Assembly (NCBI GenBank): GCA_038502055.1
Contig: JAXRKN010000036.1
Location: forward strand, 248,001-312,000
Direction: 5' to 3'
From: Tanytarsus gracilentus
Lineage: Eukaryota; Arthropoda; Insecta; Diptera; Chironomidae
Length of the DNA: 64,000 bases
The notes beneath the pieces are model-generated. The model did not search any database. It worked only from the letters and a program-made list of their open reading frames with translations, and was not told where the DNA came from. A program made the translations under genes and the position numbers. Numbering within the stretch: the stretch's first letter is position 1; every line of letters begins with the position of its first letter. Shown here in pieces: positions 49,893-61,515 of the stretch.

Positions 49893-51387
49893 ATGGAGAG
49901 TCCGAAAGCGCCTTGTGGTAAGTGAATTTTTTAAATAACGCTTCAATACTCGAAAGCTTGTGTAAACAGCTGATTAAAAAAGATCCAGCGAATTAATTAA
50001 TAATTTTTTTGCTTAGACCTCGTCGACATGTCGGGTGTCACAAGTCGGAGTGGAAGAGTTATAAAGAAGAGCACAAAACTTATGGACTTTACATCGCCCG
50101 ATGATATTGAGGCGAAGAAAGCGAAAAAGATGGCAGCGGCATCAAGAAAGTTGATGGTGGGAAAATTGACACTTGATTTAAATTGAAGTATTTATGTGAT
50201 AATCTAAATTTTTAGGACAAACACTACACAGAACACAGTTACGATGAGGGCTATTCGATCAAGACTGAACGCGACGACAATTATAATCCGGAACATGATG
50301 GACTCGACGGCGAGGAGGACGAAAGTGATTCTGATGAACTTCAGATGGTAATAAAAACAGAAGATGATCCAGAAATTGAGTTTGCGACACCTAAACGAAG
50401 CATTTACATCACAGAAAAGAGTTCCAAAAAGAAGATGATAAAGGATGGGAAAATTGTGATGGGTAAAGCACAACGAAAGGATAAGGGGAAGACTCGCTAT
50501 ACGGCTTATATGCTGTGGGCTAAAGAAGCACGTCATCAAATTTCCATATCGAATCCTGAAATGGATTTTGCGAGTGTATCAAAGCGATTGGGTGAGATGT
50601 GGGCAAATGTACCTACCAACGTAAAGTATAACTGGAAGAGGAGAGCAAAGAGACTCGCAAATAAGATGAAAAAGTCAAATGGAGGAGTTAAGGGTCCTCC
50701 ACAGCCGAGCAAATATCTGCAACAAAAATACTATTTAAATAAAAACAGTACAAACAACTCCGGAAGTCCTGTCACGCCAACAGCGCTGACTAAGCAGCAA
50801 AAACAACTTCAAAAGTTGCTGAAAAATGAGAAATCTAAGACTCAGTCAATACAGAATGTGCAAAAGCAACAGAAAGAGAAGCTCTCCACAGCTCTGGTGT
50901 CACCAACTTCCAGCTCAAGCTCCTCCAATAAGATCATTGTAGTTCCAGCATCGTCATCGTCGTCTTCATCACGAGCGACCATTAGCAATAATCTTATTCA
51001 AATCAATCGACCAATGGATCTTGCGCCCATCGACGTTGCAGCTCATCTCAAGCTGTTGGGAGAAAGTCTAATCAATATTGGCGAGAGACTCAGTCAGCAT
51101 GAGGTAGTAAGAAAATCATAACTTTTTTTATTATCATTCAGTGTAATTTAATCATATAATTTTAGGGTCAGATTGCTGTATCGGGAAGTTTCTCTGTGTT
51201 ACTTGACAGTATATTATGCGCAATGGGATCTATCATGTGTTGTCTCCTTTTTGTTCCTGAACTTAACTTCGACACAGATCCGCCAATTCTCGAAAACGAT
51301 AATTCCGAAAATCCCGATCAAGAACCTCCTAAAAACCTTTTTCAGAGCATTATGGATAATGTTCACTACATCATGCCGGGTATGTGA
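49893..51387 (+). CDS. HMGXB4: HMG-box protein, HMGXB4-like
   Basis: Four exons, 49893-49917, 50017-50156, 50216-51103 and 51166-51387, in phase, encode 424 aa. The order of features matches HMGXB4 (HMG2L1), a nuclear HMG-box protein linked to Wnt signalling and chromatin. First comes an N-terminal SRSGRVIKKSTKLMDF motif. An acidic stretch (EEDESDSDE) follows, then a single HMG box at about residues 149-212 (TRYTAYMLWAKEARHQIS ... WKRRAKRLANKM). A Lys/Ser/Gln-rich linker comes next. The conserved C-terminal module is APIDVAAHLKLLGESL, then VSGSFSVLLDSILCAMGS, ending DNVHYIMPGM. The C-terminal module is what identifies the family. An alternative start at an internal ATG (50031, MSGVTSRSG) cannot be excluded. 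It converges on the ADP-glucokinase gene, with 146 bp between stops. Confidence 0.88.
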
Positions 51388-51533
51388 ATATACGCGACTG
51401 CGATAATACATTCGATAAAAATTAATAATAAAAATGTGTATAAAAACGTAACACGTGTCACTTGAGTGAGTTTTTAAATTAAAATTGAGGAATGGTTAAA
51501 TTGTTCAAAGATGAGAATGTTTAGAATTTTTTT

Positions 51534-53081
51534 TTAAAGTTGAGCCGCTAAGCCAGAAGCCGAAATATTATCCCCTGCACCGACCGTCTTTTTTGCTTCC
51601 TTGCACACTAAAACTGGCGAAATACAAATTTTAACATCAACTAAATTAACTTCGTCCACAGCTAATTTTTCCATCCAACAAGAAACGGGAGTTTTCTTTT
51701 TAATATCAATACGTATTGGTCGAGTACTATCATCATCAGTCTTCAAACTCGTCGAGAAAGACTCATCTAAAATGAGCATTGCACTCTCGGGGTTAACATA
51801 GCTTGTCTGGCAGCAGTGTCTGTGAGCCACTAGACTTGAGTGAGCTGCTGCACTCCTTATATTCTTCCACTTTGAATCCTTTACGTTTAAGATCAATTGA
51901 AAAGCGAGCGTGTGAATGTGTATTCTCGACAGCATCCTCACATCCTTGTCCTTTTCTCTATTTGCAAAATAATTTTTGTTTAATATTTTAAAAACGCTTC
52001 TTGTTTGATCTAAAGTTTGAGCCACACGCGGATTAGCATCGGCTGAGAGTGAAATTTTGCCTTTCTCTAATACATTCAGTAAATTGTCAATTTCTTGTTC
52101 GTTGCACCCTAACGAGTCGGTGTAGGGTAGAACAAATTTTTCCATTTCTTTAAAAAGCTCAATTTGCACAAAACTTGCCATTTCAAAGTGTATCAAAGTT
52201 TTCTTTTCGGCACCTATCATTTGACGCATGACTTTCATGACTCTTTCAGTTCTTATTGTGGCCGGCGAAAAGGGATAATTGTCGAGCATTTGAAGTCCAG
52301 ACACGACAAATAAGTCTGGATTATAAGAATTCACATCGAACAGATCGAGAGAGGATAGCATAGGATTGTGAGAGTCACTATGAAGAATGTACCTGTTGGC
52401 ACGAGTAGCTGACAAATCTCCAAATTGATCTCCCGTATTATATTCAAGAATTAAGTGAATGTCATCGATATAGTCATCGTTGGGTGTGAATTTTATCATA
52501 TCGAAGCCATTTATGAGATGTTTCTTTTGTTTTTCAGACATTGTCGCCGCCAACAAAACCTCCATTTGCTCCATTAAAAATCTCGATCCCATAATGGGTG
52601 CATTTCCTCCAAGTTGCCACTCAGCTGACTTATGCTTTTTCGCCAAAGCTACCAATTTCAAAAACATTTCCTTGTTCGGTGTGTACCTGAAAAAAAAATA
52701 ATTTTATTACCTCACGTGATTTTTTATGAGATGCACTTTTTACCTCTCCGCTGCCGCACTTTTAGCAAAATAATACGAAAAGCTCTTAATTAGATCATTA
52801 AAATCGTTAATTTCATCTTTTTCGCCGGTTAGTTTAGAAGAGTCGAGATAAGTGTCTGAATAATTTAGAAATTCAACGGCCTTTACTGTCAGGTCACTAC
52901 AACTTCCGTATCCGATAACAATTTTCTTTACATCTTGTCTCGAGACTTTTTCTAATCGCGCTAAGCCAGAAAGAATCTCTGTCAGATTTTGAAGTTCAGA
53001 ACTTTCATTGTACGCTTGAAAGATGATCGCGAACAGTGCTATGAAAGTGGCGATGGCAAAGTACTTAAAAAAAGAACCCAT
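51534..53081 (-). CDS. ADPGK: ADP-dependent glucokinase
   Basis: Two exons, 53081-52744 and 52686-51534 (57-bp intron, phase 2), give 496 aa, the same size as animal ADPGK. The enzyme phosphorylates glucose using ADP instead of ATP. In animals it is an ER-associated protein. Residues 5-22 (FKYFAIATFIALFAIIFQ) form the N-terminal hydrophobic anchor or signal. KIVIGYGSCSDL starts the ribokinase-like fold, AEWQLGGNAPIMGSRF is a sugar-site motif, and LSRIHIHTLAFQLIL is typical of the family. The C-terminal GAGDNISASGL (482-492) carries the catalytic base, D485. It is divergent from the phosducin-like gene, with 407 bp between start codons. Confidence 0.95.
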
Positions 53082-53488
53082 AATTAATGGAATGAAGGAG
53101 TATAACTAATTTAACATTTTAATTTATGCAGCTACGTGTACAACTGAACGAATTTTATCTATTGTAAACAAATGATCTGCATACAGCTCCATCTTCACAT
53201 TGAAACAAGCAGTGCTTGCAAGGGCACGATAGATAAATTAAATTCTTATAAGAAGAAATACTAAATTTTTCATTAAAATTAATTTTTAAACTTCTTCTTT
53301 AGTTCTTCGAGATTAATTTAACCTCAAAAATTTAAGCTTAAGTGCATCTTTAAGAAATTGCCGTTAATATTCAAAACCAAGGACATTCAGTCAGTGTATG
53401 CCTCGGTTTATTATTTCTTATAGGCGTGTTTATACTTAATTGCGAGCAATAAAATCCAATTAATCAATTAAAACGACGAGAAAGCAAC

Positions 53489-54385
53489 ATGAACTTGGAA
53501 GATAAAATTTTGGGCGAGAAATTAAATTATTATTGCAGCAGTTCCGAGGACGAAAAAGAGGACTCGGGCGATGAGGGAGACGAAAAACAAAAGGGAAGTG
53601 CCTCTGCTCAAGAGCCAAAAGCAGAATTCATTCCAGACACCGCTCATTTTAGTAACAATGGCTCGAGCAATACTGGTCCTAAAGGTAAATTAATTAAATT
53701 AGCTTTATTACGACCGCAAAGTCAAACCTAATTTTCATTGACAGGTGTCATAAAGGATTGGCAGAGATTTAAGCAGCTCGAAACTGAAAAGAGACTCGAT
53801 CAAGAGCGAGAGCGGTGTGAGTTGCTGAAAAAATTGAGTCTCACATCGAAGACAGTTGAGGAGGATCAAAAAGCCAAAGAACAAGAAGAGTTCGATGAGG
53901 AACTGGAAGAGCTTTTGAGCGATGATTTTCTCATACAGTTTCAAAAGAAACGAATGCAAGAGATGCTGGAGATGAGTGGAATGTTAAGGAAGTTTGGTGA
54001 ATTAGTTTCGCTCGAAAATAAAGATGAATTTCTTCATGCGGTTGACGCTGAACATAAAAATGTGACCGTGGTCATTCATGTCTACGAGGAGAAATTCAGA
54101 GCCTGTAAGACCATGAACTCGTGCCTCAATGAGCTTGCTCAAGAATATCCATGTGTTAAATTCTGTAAGATTCTCAGCACCATTGCGGGCCTAAGCAAAA
54201 ATTTCCGAGTCTCAGCGCTTCCAACTTTATTAATCTATAAGAATGGAAATGTCGTTGGAAACTTTATTCGATTGAACGAAGAATTCGGCGATGAATTTTT
54301 CTCATCAGACGTCGAAAGTTTCCTTATCGAGCACTCCATGCTACCGGATAAGACTCTCATACAAACCAACAATCAACAAAATTAG
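53489..54385 (+). CDS. PDCL: Phosducin-like protein (PhLP1/PDCL type)
   Basis: Two exons, 53489-53684 and 53745-54385 (60-bp intron, phase 1), encode 278 aa. PhLP1 works with the CCT chaperonin to assemble G-protein beta-gamma dimers. The N-terminus LEDKILGEKLNYYCSSSEDE with its acidic Ser cluster (CK2-type sites in the family) is typical of PDCL. GVIKDWQRFKQLETEK marks the start of the phosducin helical domain. The C-terminal half is a thioredoxin-like fold (VTVVIHVYEEKFRACKTMNS, VKFCKILSTIAGLSKNFRVS, LPTLLIYKNGNVVGNFIRL) without a CXXC redox pair. PDCL3/VIAF is less likely because of the N-terminal motif. Confidence 0.9.
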
Positions 54386-54751
54386 AAATTTAAATTTAAT
54401 TTAATTTTTACATTTTAAAAGAGGGAATTGTACATTCCTTCAAATCATCATACTCACATCATCATTATTTTTATTATTAGATAATAGAAAGAAATTAATT
54501 GTCATAGAACAAATACTTGAAAAAAAAAATTCATTGATAGTTCAGCACATTTTCACATGCCATGGCGCTTCAGCATATTTTTTTGTACACAATTTTCACA
54601 TTGAAAACGTGAAAACGTTCATTGAAAGTAATCATTCGTCAACACTTATATTTTAATATAAATTAGGCGTCTTTCGACTCAATTATATCATTCGCATTTC
54701 TATTGTGTAATAAAAAAGTTCTTTAAAAGAAGAAGAAAGAAAAAAATTAAC

Positions 54752-56269
54752 ATGAAGTTTTTTACTGCTAACTTGCTCATTTTGATCATCATCATCATCG
54801 CCGCAACAACAACATCGGCTGAGTCAGCGAGAATCAGACGGAATGAGAGCAATAAGAAGAAAAGCAATTTAGCAGTAATGCTTGCATATAAGCCAAACAG
54901 CGAAATTCGAACCAAAGACGAACACGACAACACGTGGACTTATCAAATAAAGAACAACGATCGAACTGGCTCCGGAGAGCTCAATAAAAAACTTTTGGAA
55001 ATTCTTGTCAAGCACAAATTCGGCAATTATGGAGAGAAAGCGATTAATAAAAAACGACAAACGATTCCGTCTTCCTCGTGCGAGTCAAATGAGATAATTG
55101 ACGATGCCAAAGTTGTCGAGGTAAAAAAGCACAGCGAAAACAATTCTTGTTACAAAAACACCTACAAAAATGTATTGAGCGCATTCGAGGAGGCTCTAAA
55201 AAGTCAAATTCAAAGCTATAAAAAATGTGTTTGTCAAAAGAAACAACATACGACAACAACAACAACGACAACAACCACCACCACCACAGAAACTCCGATC
55301 TCACAAAGAGCTGCAAGCGACAGCGCGGAAGAATCTAACGAAAATAATTTAAATAATGAGGGAGAAATGGCGTCCGCTATTGAAGACCCAAAAGATTTAA
55401 TTTGCTTCCATAAGCAATATGCGTTCATGCTTCAAAAATTACTCGACACCATTCCTTGCAAAAAACAACAATCGATTAATCCAATTTCGCCGCATGATTT
55501 AGACGAATTTGAGGGTGAAGAAACGAAACGACATGAGCGTCAAAATTCACACACTTCGGAAGCAAAAAATGACGATGAATTAAAAGATCAAATTGTGGAA
55601 ATTCTAAAAGATTATTTGAGTGTGAAAAAGCGTGAAAATGTCAAGCCAACGACGACCACAACCACAACTACTCAATCTCCAAAAATTAAAATTATCGAAT
55701 CGGAAGAAAATCTCAATGAAGAAAAATTCTTTGAAAAACTTCGTAATCTTTTTCATCAATTAGAGTCGGACGATGAAACATTTCCAGTGCCAAAAATCGC
55801 TCACTCTGAATCAACAACTGCAGTGTCTCCATCAAAGTTTCCTAAAAAATCGAAAGCTTCAAGCAACTCAAAAGCCCAAAAGTCACGAAGAACAGAACTT
55901 AGTTCTGCCAGTCGAAGAGTCGTTGCCGAGCATTCGGACGAGTCCACCGAGACTTCCATTAAGCTTAAGAAGGGAAAATTTGAAAAAAAGCATCTTGCGT
56001 CTGAAGAAATTTCTCGAGGGGATCAGACCAAGGGTTCGAAGTTATCTAAAAACAGCATACATACCAAATCATATCGTACCACTTCAAGAGCTCCCATTAC
56101 CACCACCACAACATCCAATCATTCCCGACATAATAGTAGTGAAGAAGAAGAAGAAAGCGACAAGGAAGTGTCCAAGGAGTCACGAGGAGGGCATGCTGAT
56201 GACGATCGACTTGCCACTCACCTTTCAAAAGCAATATCTGATCTTGCAAAAAAATATTTAAAAAATTAA
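54752..56269 (+). CDS. Secreted Thr/Ser/Lys-rich protein of unknown function
   Basis: A single-exon ORF of 505 aa, which I do not recognise. It starts MKFFTANLLILIIIIIAATT, a strong signal peptide (cleavage probably near residues 20-25), soon followed by RIRR, a possible proprotein cleavage site. It has two Thr runs (about 13 residues near 167-179 encoded by ACN repeats, and a shorter one near 302-309) that could be O-glycosylated, mucin-like. Six or so Cys residues occur in the first half (SSCES, NNSCYKN, YKKCVCQKK, LICFHKQ, IPCKKQ) within predicted helices, which suggests disulphide-linked helical pairs. The second half is charged, with acidic/basic clusters and SEEEEESDKE near residue 470. 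It has a normal Kozak context (AACATGAAG) and its long frame is maintained, supporting a real gene. It could be a matrix, cuticle, silk-gland or haemolymph component, but no family can be claimed. Its stop lies 44 bp from that of the opposing gene. Confidence 0.75.
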   Translation: MKFFTANLLILIIIIIAATTTSAESARIRRNESNKKKSNLAVMLAYKPNSEIRTKDEHDNTWTYQIKNNDRTGSGELNKKLLEILVKHKFGNYGEKAINKKRQTIPSSSCESNEIIDDAKVVEVKKHSENNSCYKNTYKNVLSAFEEALKSQIQSYKKCVCQKKQHTTTTTTTTTTTTTETPISQRAASDSAEESNENNLNNEGEMASAIEDPKDLICFHKQYAFMLQKLLDTIPCKKQQSINPISPHDLDEFEGEETKRHERQNSHTSEAKNDDELKDQIVEILKDYLSVKKRENVKPTTTTTTTTQSPKIKIIESEENLNEEKFFEKLRNLFHQLESDDETFPVPKIAHSESTTAVSPSKFPKKSKASSNSKAQKSRRTELSSASRRVVAEHSDESTETSIKLKKGKFEKKHLASEEISRGDQTKGSKLSKNSIHTKSYRTTSRAPITTTTTSNHSRHNSSEEEEESDKEVSKESRGGHADDDRLATHLSKAISDLAKKYLKN

Positions 56270-56313
56270 ATTTTAAAATAGGAGAAAATAAATTTATTTC
56301 AACTTTTTAAAAG

Positions 56314-57939
56314 TTAAACTAATGTCGATAAATTAAAGTTCGAGAGCTCATGTGCCGTCGTGACAGAAGTGTTTCGAAAGCTCGTCGTTGTTTGATCCAT
56401 CGTCGCGGACCCGTTGTTTGGCGACCCATTTTGCTGTGCACTTTTTGGAGTTGGCGGCGTAGTTCGAAGACCAAAATACGAGTTCGGTGTCACCGCCGCT
56501 TGACTCAACAACGATAAGTGCGTATTGTTTAGAGTCGTATTAATGTGCGCCAGTCCGCCGCCATTAACATAACTATGATTGTTTATTTGATCTAAAGTAA
56601 TGTCACGTGTACTACTATTAGTGAGAGGATTATGAATTGTACTGATTGGAGAGTTCAATGACAAATTGAGGGGAGTTTGTCGAGCGATTAGCGAAGCCTG
56701 TGCGGTGGGATGATGCATTGAACTATTCAAATGTGACATGCTCGGATGATGATGATTGTGATTGTGTTGCACTTGAAGCATTTGATGATGTTGCTTCTTC
56801 ATGCAATTAAAAACCATCGTCTTCTCTTTCTGCCAAATGAAGACATTGTGAACCATGGCGCCGCCACAAAATAGAATGGAGATTCCTATAAGGATGCTCG
56901 TCACTATCGCCGGCGTTGAATGGAACTGAGTGAAGGTGTACAAAATAATACCTGAATGTATGGTCGTAAATAAATTATGAGACCTTGAGAGAGAATATTT
57001 CTTCGAAAAGTTTACCTGTGAGAAAGATGGGAATGGAAATGAAGAATCCTCCGATTGCACACACCCTCGATACGCTCGATTTTTGCAAGTATTTATTTTC
57101 GCTGTGTAAATAATTTAAAGAAAGTTAGAACGAGAATTATTTTTATTTCTCCACTCTTTTATTTTACCGTATACCGGCACCGGAAGATGATCCAAGCAAT
57201 TTTACGGTGAACAAGAATTGAACTGCACACACAAGAAGACAGCACAGGTTGAGTGATAGCGAGAGAGCACATAATGCCAATGTGACATCGAATACTATCG
57301 CATATTCTTCCACCGAATTACCCAACATGTGTTGCTGCTGTTGCTTATTTGTACCAGGTGAAATTTTAAGTAAAAATGTTAACGATAAGAGAGCTAATAA
57401 AAGCGATACTGAAAATATTTAAATGTTAATTTTGATGTTAATAAAAAAGAGCAAAACAAACCTAAACATAAAAGTCCTAAACTAGTGAGCGCCTCACGCA
57501 CGCCATGATTTTCCTTAGCCAATAAGATTTTTGACGTCGTGGACGAAGAAGAAACGTTACTTAAATTATTATTATTTCCATTGCTACAACTCTTGAGTAA
57601 ATGCTGTTGACTGTTTGAGGAAAATGTGGGAAGCGGAGTGAACATTCGAGGAACATGTCCATTTTGAATTGGCTTGTGTACGTCGGAAGGATATGTGTGA
57701 GTCAGCAAAGGGGTTTGATGTGTGTTTGGATATGTTGTTTGTAGCAACGATGGACCGCCATTCGAAGCCGTTGTGAGCGTCGAAACATTAAGCGGTTGCT
57801 GAGAGCGATTTAAGTTTGTTGTGATGGGTGTAGGACGCGTTGTTCGAGCGTTAGGAGGCTGCGAGAATGTCGTCAGCACCGACGGTCTATCTGCGGCTGA
57901 GGTCGATGGAACCGTTGGAATTGGAATGTGTTTCAGCAT
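56314..57939 (-). CDS. Four-pass membrane protein, possibly TMEM221-like
   Basis: Four exons, high to low: 57939-57462, 57408-57168, 57101-57016 and 56951-56314, in phase, encode 480 aa. About 145 residues of Pro/Thr/Ser/Asn-rich N-terminal tail (MLKHIPIPTVPSTSAADRPS...) precede four hydrophobic segments: about 150-173 (LGLLCLVSLLLALLSLTFLL), 195-226 (with LCALSLSLNLCCLLVCAVQF), 253-276 (VCAIGGFFISIPIFLTG) and 282-305 (SILIGISILFCGGAMVHNVF). The His/Asn/Ser-rich C-terminal tail is about 170 residues long. The layout is tetraspan-like, and the SLNLCCLLVCAVQF segment recalls insect proteins annotated TMEM221-like, but that assignment is from memory and weak. The long low-complexity tails suggest cytosolic disordered regions. 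Confidence 0.75.
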
Positions 57940-60166
57940 TTAAAAAACTTTTGATTAATCCAAACGAGTGTTATGAATCCTTTGAGTCCATTTCTAGGTT
58001 AACTGGTGACTCTTGCACAATGAATTATTATTTTTGCGAGAGGATGTCCTTTTACAATTTTAAATTCCTTAAATAAATTCCACTGTCGATTGATCAAAAA
58101 CCGGTCTTTCGAGTTTTTTCTTATTCTCTTAAGAGTTTTTCTTCTTCTCTCTCTCTGACTCCGTCACAAGCATGCACAACAAACAAATGTCCAGAACCTT
58201 AAGAGCATACAATTCGACAGTGAGCGGAAAGAAAAACAGTTACAAACATAAGAAAGTTATTTTGAAGATTCTTTCTCCTCGAGATGATAATTTTCCTTTT
58301 TTCACTTCAATTCACTAGCGTTATCGACCGCGAATCGATTTATTGTGGCAAGAAATTTTTAATAGGAAATATTTATCACTTTTTACATGCTCCACAGTCC
58401 GTTTCATGTGAGCTAGTTACATTCTTAAACTCTTTGTGAAATTTATGATCTCCTCACAAAAAAAAATATTAATCTCGTTTCCCGTTATATCGCTTTGCTT
58501 CTTATGCTCAGCACCACGCACCGAGATGAGATAAACAATGAGCGTGTGAATTTCAAGTTGTTCATATTCTTTATTTAATTTTTATTTCTTATACATTGAT
58601 GAATGAGTTAATTGTTAATTTCACATTAAAAAGTTTCCATGAAATTTCACCGATCGGTTCTTTAAAAAATGTTTAACTATAAAACTAGTTTTTTATTCAC
58701 TTCATATTAAAAAACTATTTCAGTTGATGTTTGCGAAAAAAAAATATTGTAAGCTCTTTTTCTAAAGCTGTTATTCCTGCGACGCGAAAGGTGAGACTAA
58801 AAATTCGTTAGAATATGAAATAAGCGGACATAAGAGAGAGAAACCGAATGAGAGAAGGTGCACAACTTGAAAAACGTAGGGTTGGCAGAAACAAACTGTC
58901 GTGGATTTTTAATTTTTTAGATTAACTGAAAATTTCCAGGAATGAATTTTTTAAAATAAAATATGTTAAAATGTCCTTTACAGGTTATTGCCAACCCAAA
59001 GAGAAGATTTTACGTTCCCACAATTTTTTTTGTGGCCAACAAGTGTATGTTGAGTTTTGAGAAATCGTATAGTGAGAAAAATACAAATAAAATTATTTAT
59101 TTTTTGAAATTTTTCAAGGGATTTTCACTTGTTCAATTAAATTTCATATATTGCCTAATTATTATGCGTCATAATTAAAAAAATTCTCATACATTTAACT
59201 TTTTTAAATTTTTTATACAGAAAAATTCACGATCATGCGTAAAAAATAATTCTTCTTCATTTTTATTTTCAACGGTTATGTATTGTTTGAAACTTATACT
59301 TTATCATATTTTATACATTTTCTTCTTATGTACACCGATTTTAAAGAGAAAAAATCTAGAACCGAAAGAGACACGTAAAAGTAAAGAAGTAATTTTTGTG
59401 CTGTGCCTTAATTATATAGAAAAATAACCAGGAAAAAATAAATTAAACTCTATTAGTAAGTGAAAATACTTTTTTCGATAAAGTGGGTTAAAAATGAATT
59501 TAAAGAAGCAGCAAAAAAATAACCAAACGAGTTGAAAGAACTCATTAATGGAAGAAGAAGAAAATGTTTGAAATCATTTTTTTCGTGATATGAAAAATTA
59601 GTTTATGCGCATGAAATTATGTTGTGGAGGAAAATAAATTTTCAAGGTCTTCTATATGATTGCGTTAGGAGGTCAACATGTAGTTAGTGTCTACATAACC
59701 GAATAAAATGCCTCTTGCATTATGTGTATGTTCGAGTAAATGCAATTCTAACACTAACACATGACACACCTCCAAAAATGTATTTTTAGCTTCATTCAGT
59801 ACTACAAAAATGAACAGCTGTAAATTATGTGTAAAAAAGTGAAATGCATTTTTCGATGTCTTCTAAAAAAAAAATCCTGTTGAATCGTGTTTTTAATGTT
59901 GCACTAAATTTTTGATTTTTTTTCAAGAAATTTCAAGAAAAATCAACAGGTGCGCATTATTAAAAAATTTAAATTACAACACTTAATTGATCTTGTAAGG
60001 TCACGTGTAAAATAATTATTTTGAGCCGTAAAAATCAAGAAGTTTATCGAGAAACTTGTAAACAAAATTAGAGGCTCGTATTTTTATTCGTAAGGGAAAG
60101 AAACATAGCACAGTGTCTGCCTCATTTACTATTGCTATGGACTTTGGACTCAAATACTCTCCGTCA
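57940..60166. other. Spacer between the membrane-protein gene and the third CPT1 gene
   Basis: AT-rich, containing the promoter of the minus-strand membrane-protein gene near 58.0-58.2 kb and upstream DNA of CPT1 copy 3. No coding exon, RNA gene or repeat can be supported. Confidence 0.5.
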
Positions 60167-60176
60167 TATATATAAA
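60167..60176 (+). promoter_or_regulatory. TATA box, possible promoter of CPT1 copy 3
   Basis: TATATATAAA lies about 30-50 bp before possible start sites. A GTGAGT donor at 60353 and an acceptor TTTACAG ending at 61442 would then define a non-coding first exon (about 60200-60352), a 1.09-kb intron, and a 5' UTR part of exon 2 running into the ATG at 61516. All of this is inference from signals. Confidence 0.35.
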
Positions 60177-61515
60177 GTTGTTTTTCTCTCACGAACGTGT
60201 ATTTTTTTCGCTTGAGCCTGCAGTTTCAATCGAGACATGTGCTAGTAATCGTGTGAATTTTTAGAGCTCTTCCTGAATTAAATTTTTCAAGTGACAATTT
60301 TATGTTCTTTTTTTAAAAGTTGATTATTTTCGAAAAAGTGGTTTTATTTTTGGTGAGTTCAAATTAGTTTTGAATAATTTCATTGAGTTTTTATGTGAAA
60401 AGTTTCAACATAAACTTAATCACCTTGAGCTTTTATCAACGAGATAAAATTTTTTGCTCTTTTATCTTTGAATTTGCGTCGCGATGTTTGTTTTGTAGGT
60501 CAATCTAAATTTAATTAGGCACTTGGGTCTTATAGGAATAGAAATATAAGTGGAGACTGATTTTATAATAGAAAAGTTCTTGTGGTTACGTCAATCACGA
60601 TTTCGAACGCTATCAGCATTTCTTTTAAGGAAATTATTAGTTTTTGAATTAATTAGAGAAATTTCTACCGGTTATTAGCAGAATTTATTTCTATAACGCC
60701 AAAATTATCGCGTAATAAAAATTGAAAGATAAACACATATTAATACATCTAAACCGCATCAACAAGCTGTCGATTGTCCAATGGACTTTGTATCAGCTGA
60801 AATTCATTGAGTAAACGAAAAAAAAATATCTCGCGCTGACATTTCTACTTATACATTGACGTCAAATTAAAAAGTTCATAATCTTTCCTAACATGCGCTT
60901 CGACACAATTCTAAACAAGCCTCCTAAAGTTTATTCTCGAAATAAAAACATGCTCGTTATGTTACCCGAAGGCAAAGAATGAAAACAAGCTTGTTGATTC
61001 TTTTTTTTGAACATTAAACTCTCTTACAAACTATAATGACATAACAACGTGACCTTGCTGAAACATCATAAACTTAACAATCGAAATAAAAATTTATTTA
61101 GTGCATTCCATTACCTTGGCGTGCTTTTCTAGAAGAAAACAAAAATGCACTTTAAAATTAATCCTAATTAAGACTCTTTTTTTTATTATCAACTGTCTCG
61201 TAAACAATTTTTTCCTTTTTTGTCGCTAATAAACTCGTCATCGTCAGCAAAGTCCGCATAAATCTTTATCAAGCCATGTGATGAGATTGCGGATTTTATT
61301 TCAAAAATCTCACCTACGAACCAGATTTTTGTAGATTTGAAATTCTGGTTCCTCGTGATTCATATTATCAGTAGATTGCTATGTACATGCACTGAAGGTT
61401 ATTGTAGAAATTTCTATATATATATTTTTGTTACATTTACAGAAGCAACACATCGGAGGAGAAAAAAAATTATATTTGATACATATAGAAATAGTTGGCG
61501 CGGCGATAATTTGTC

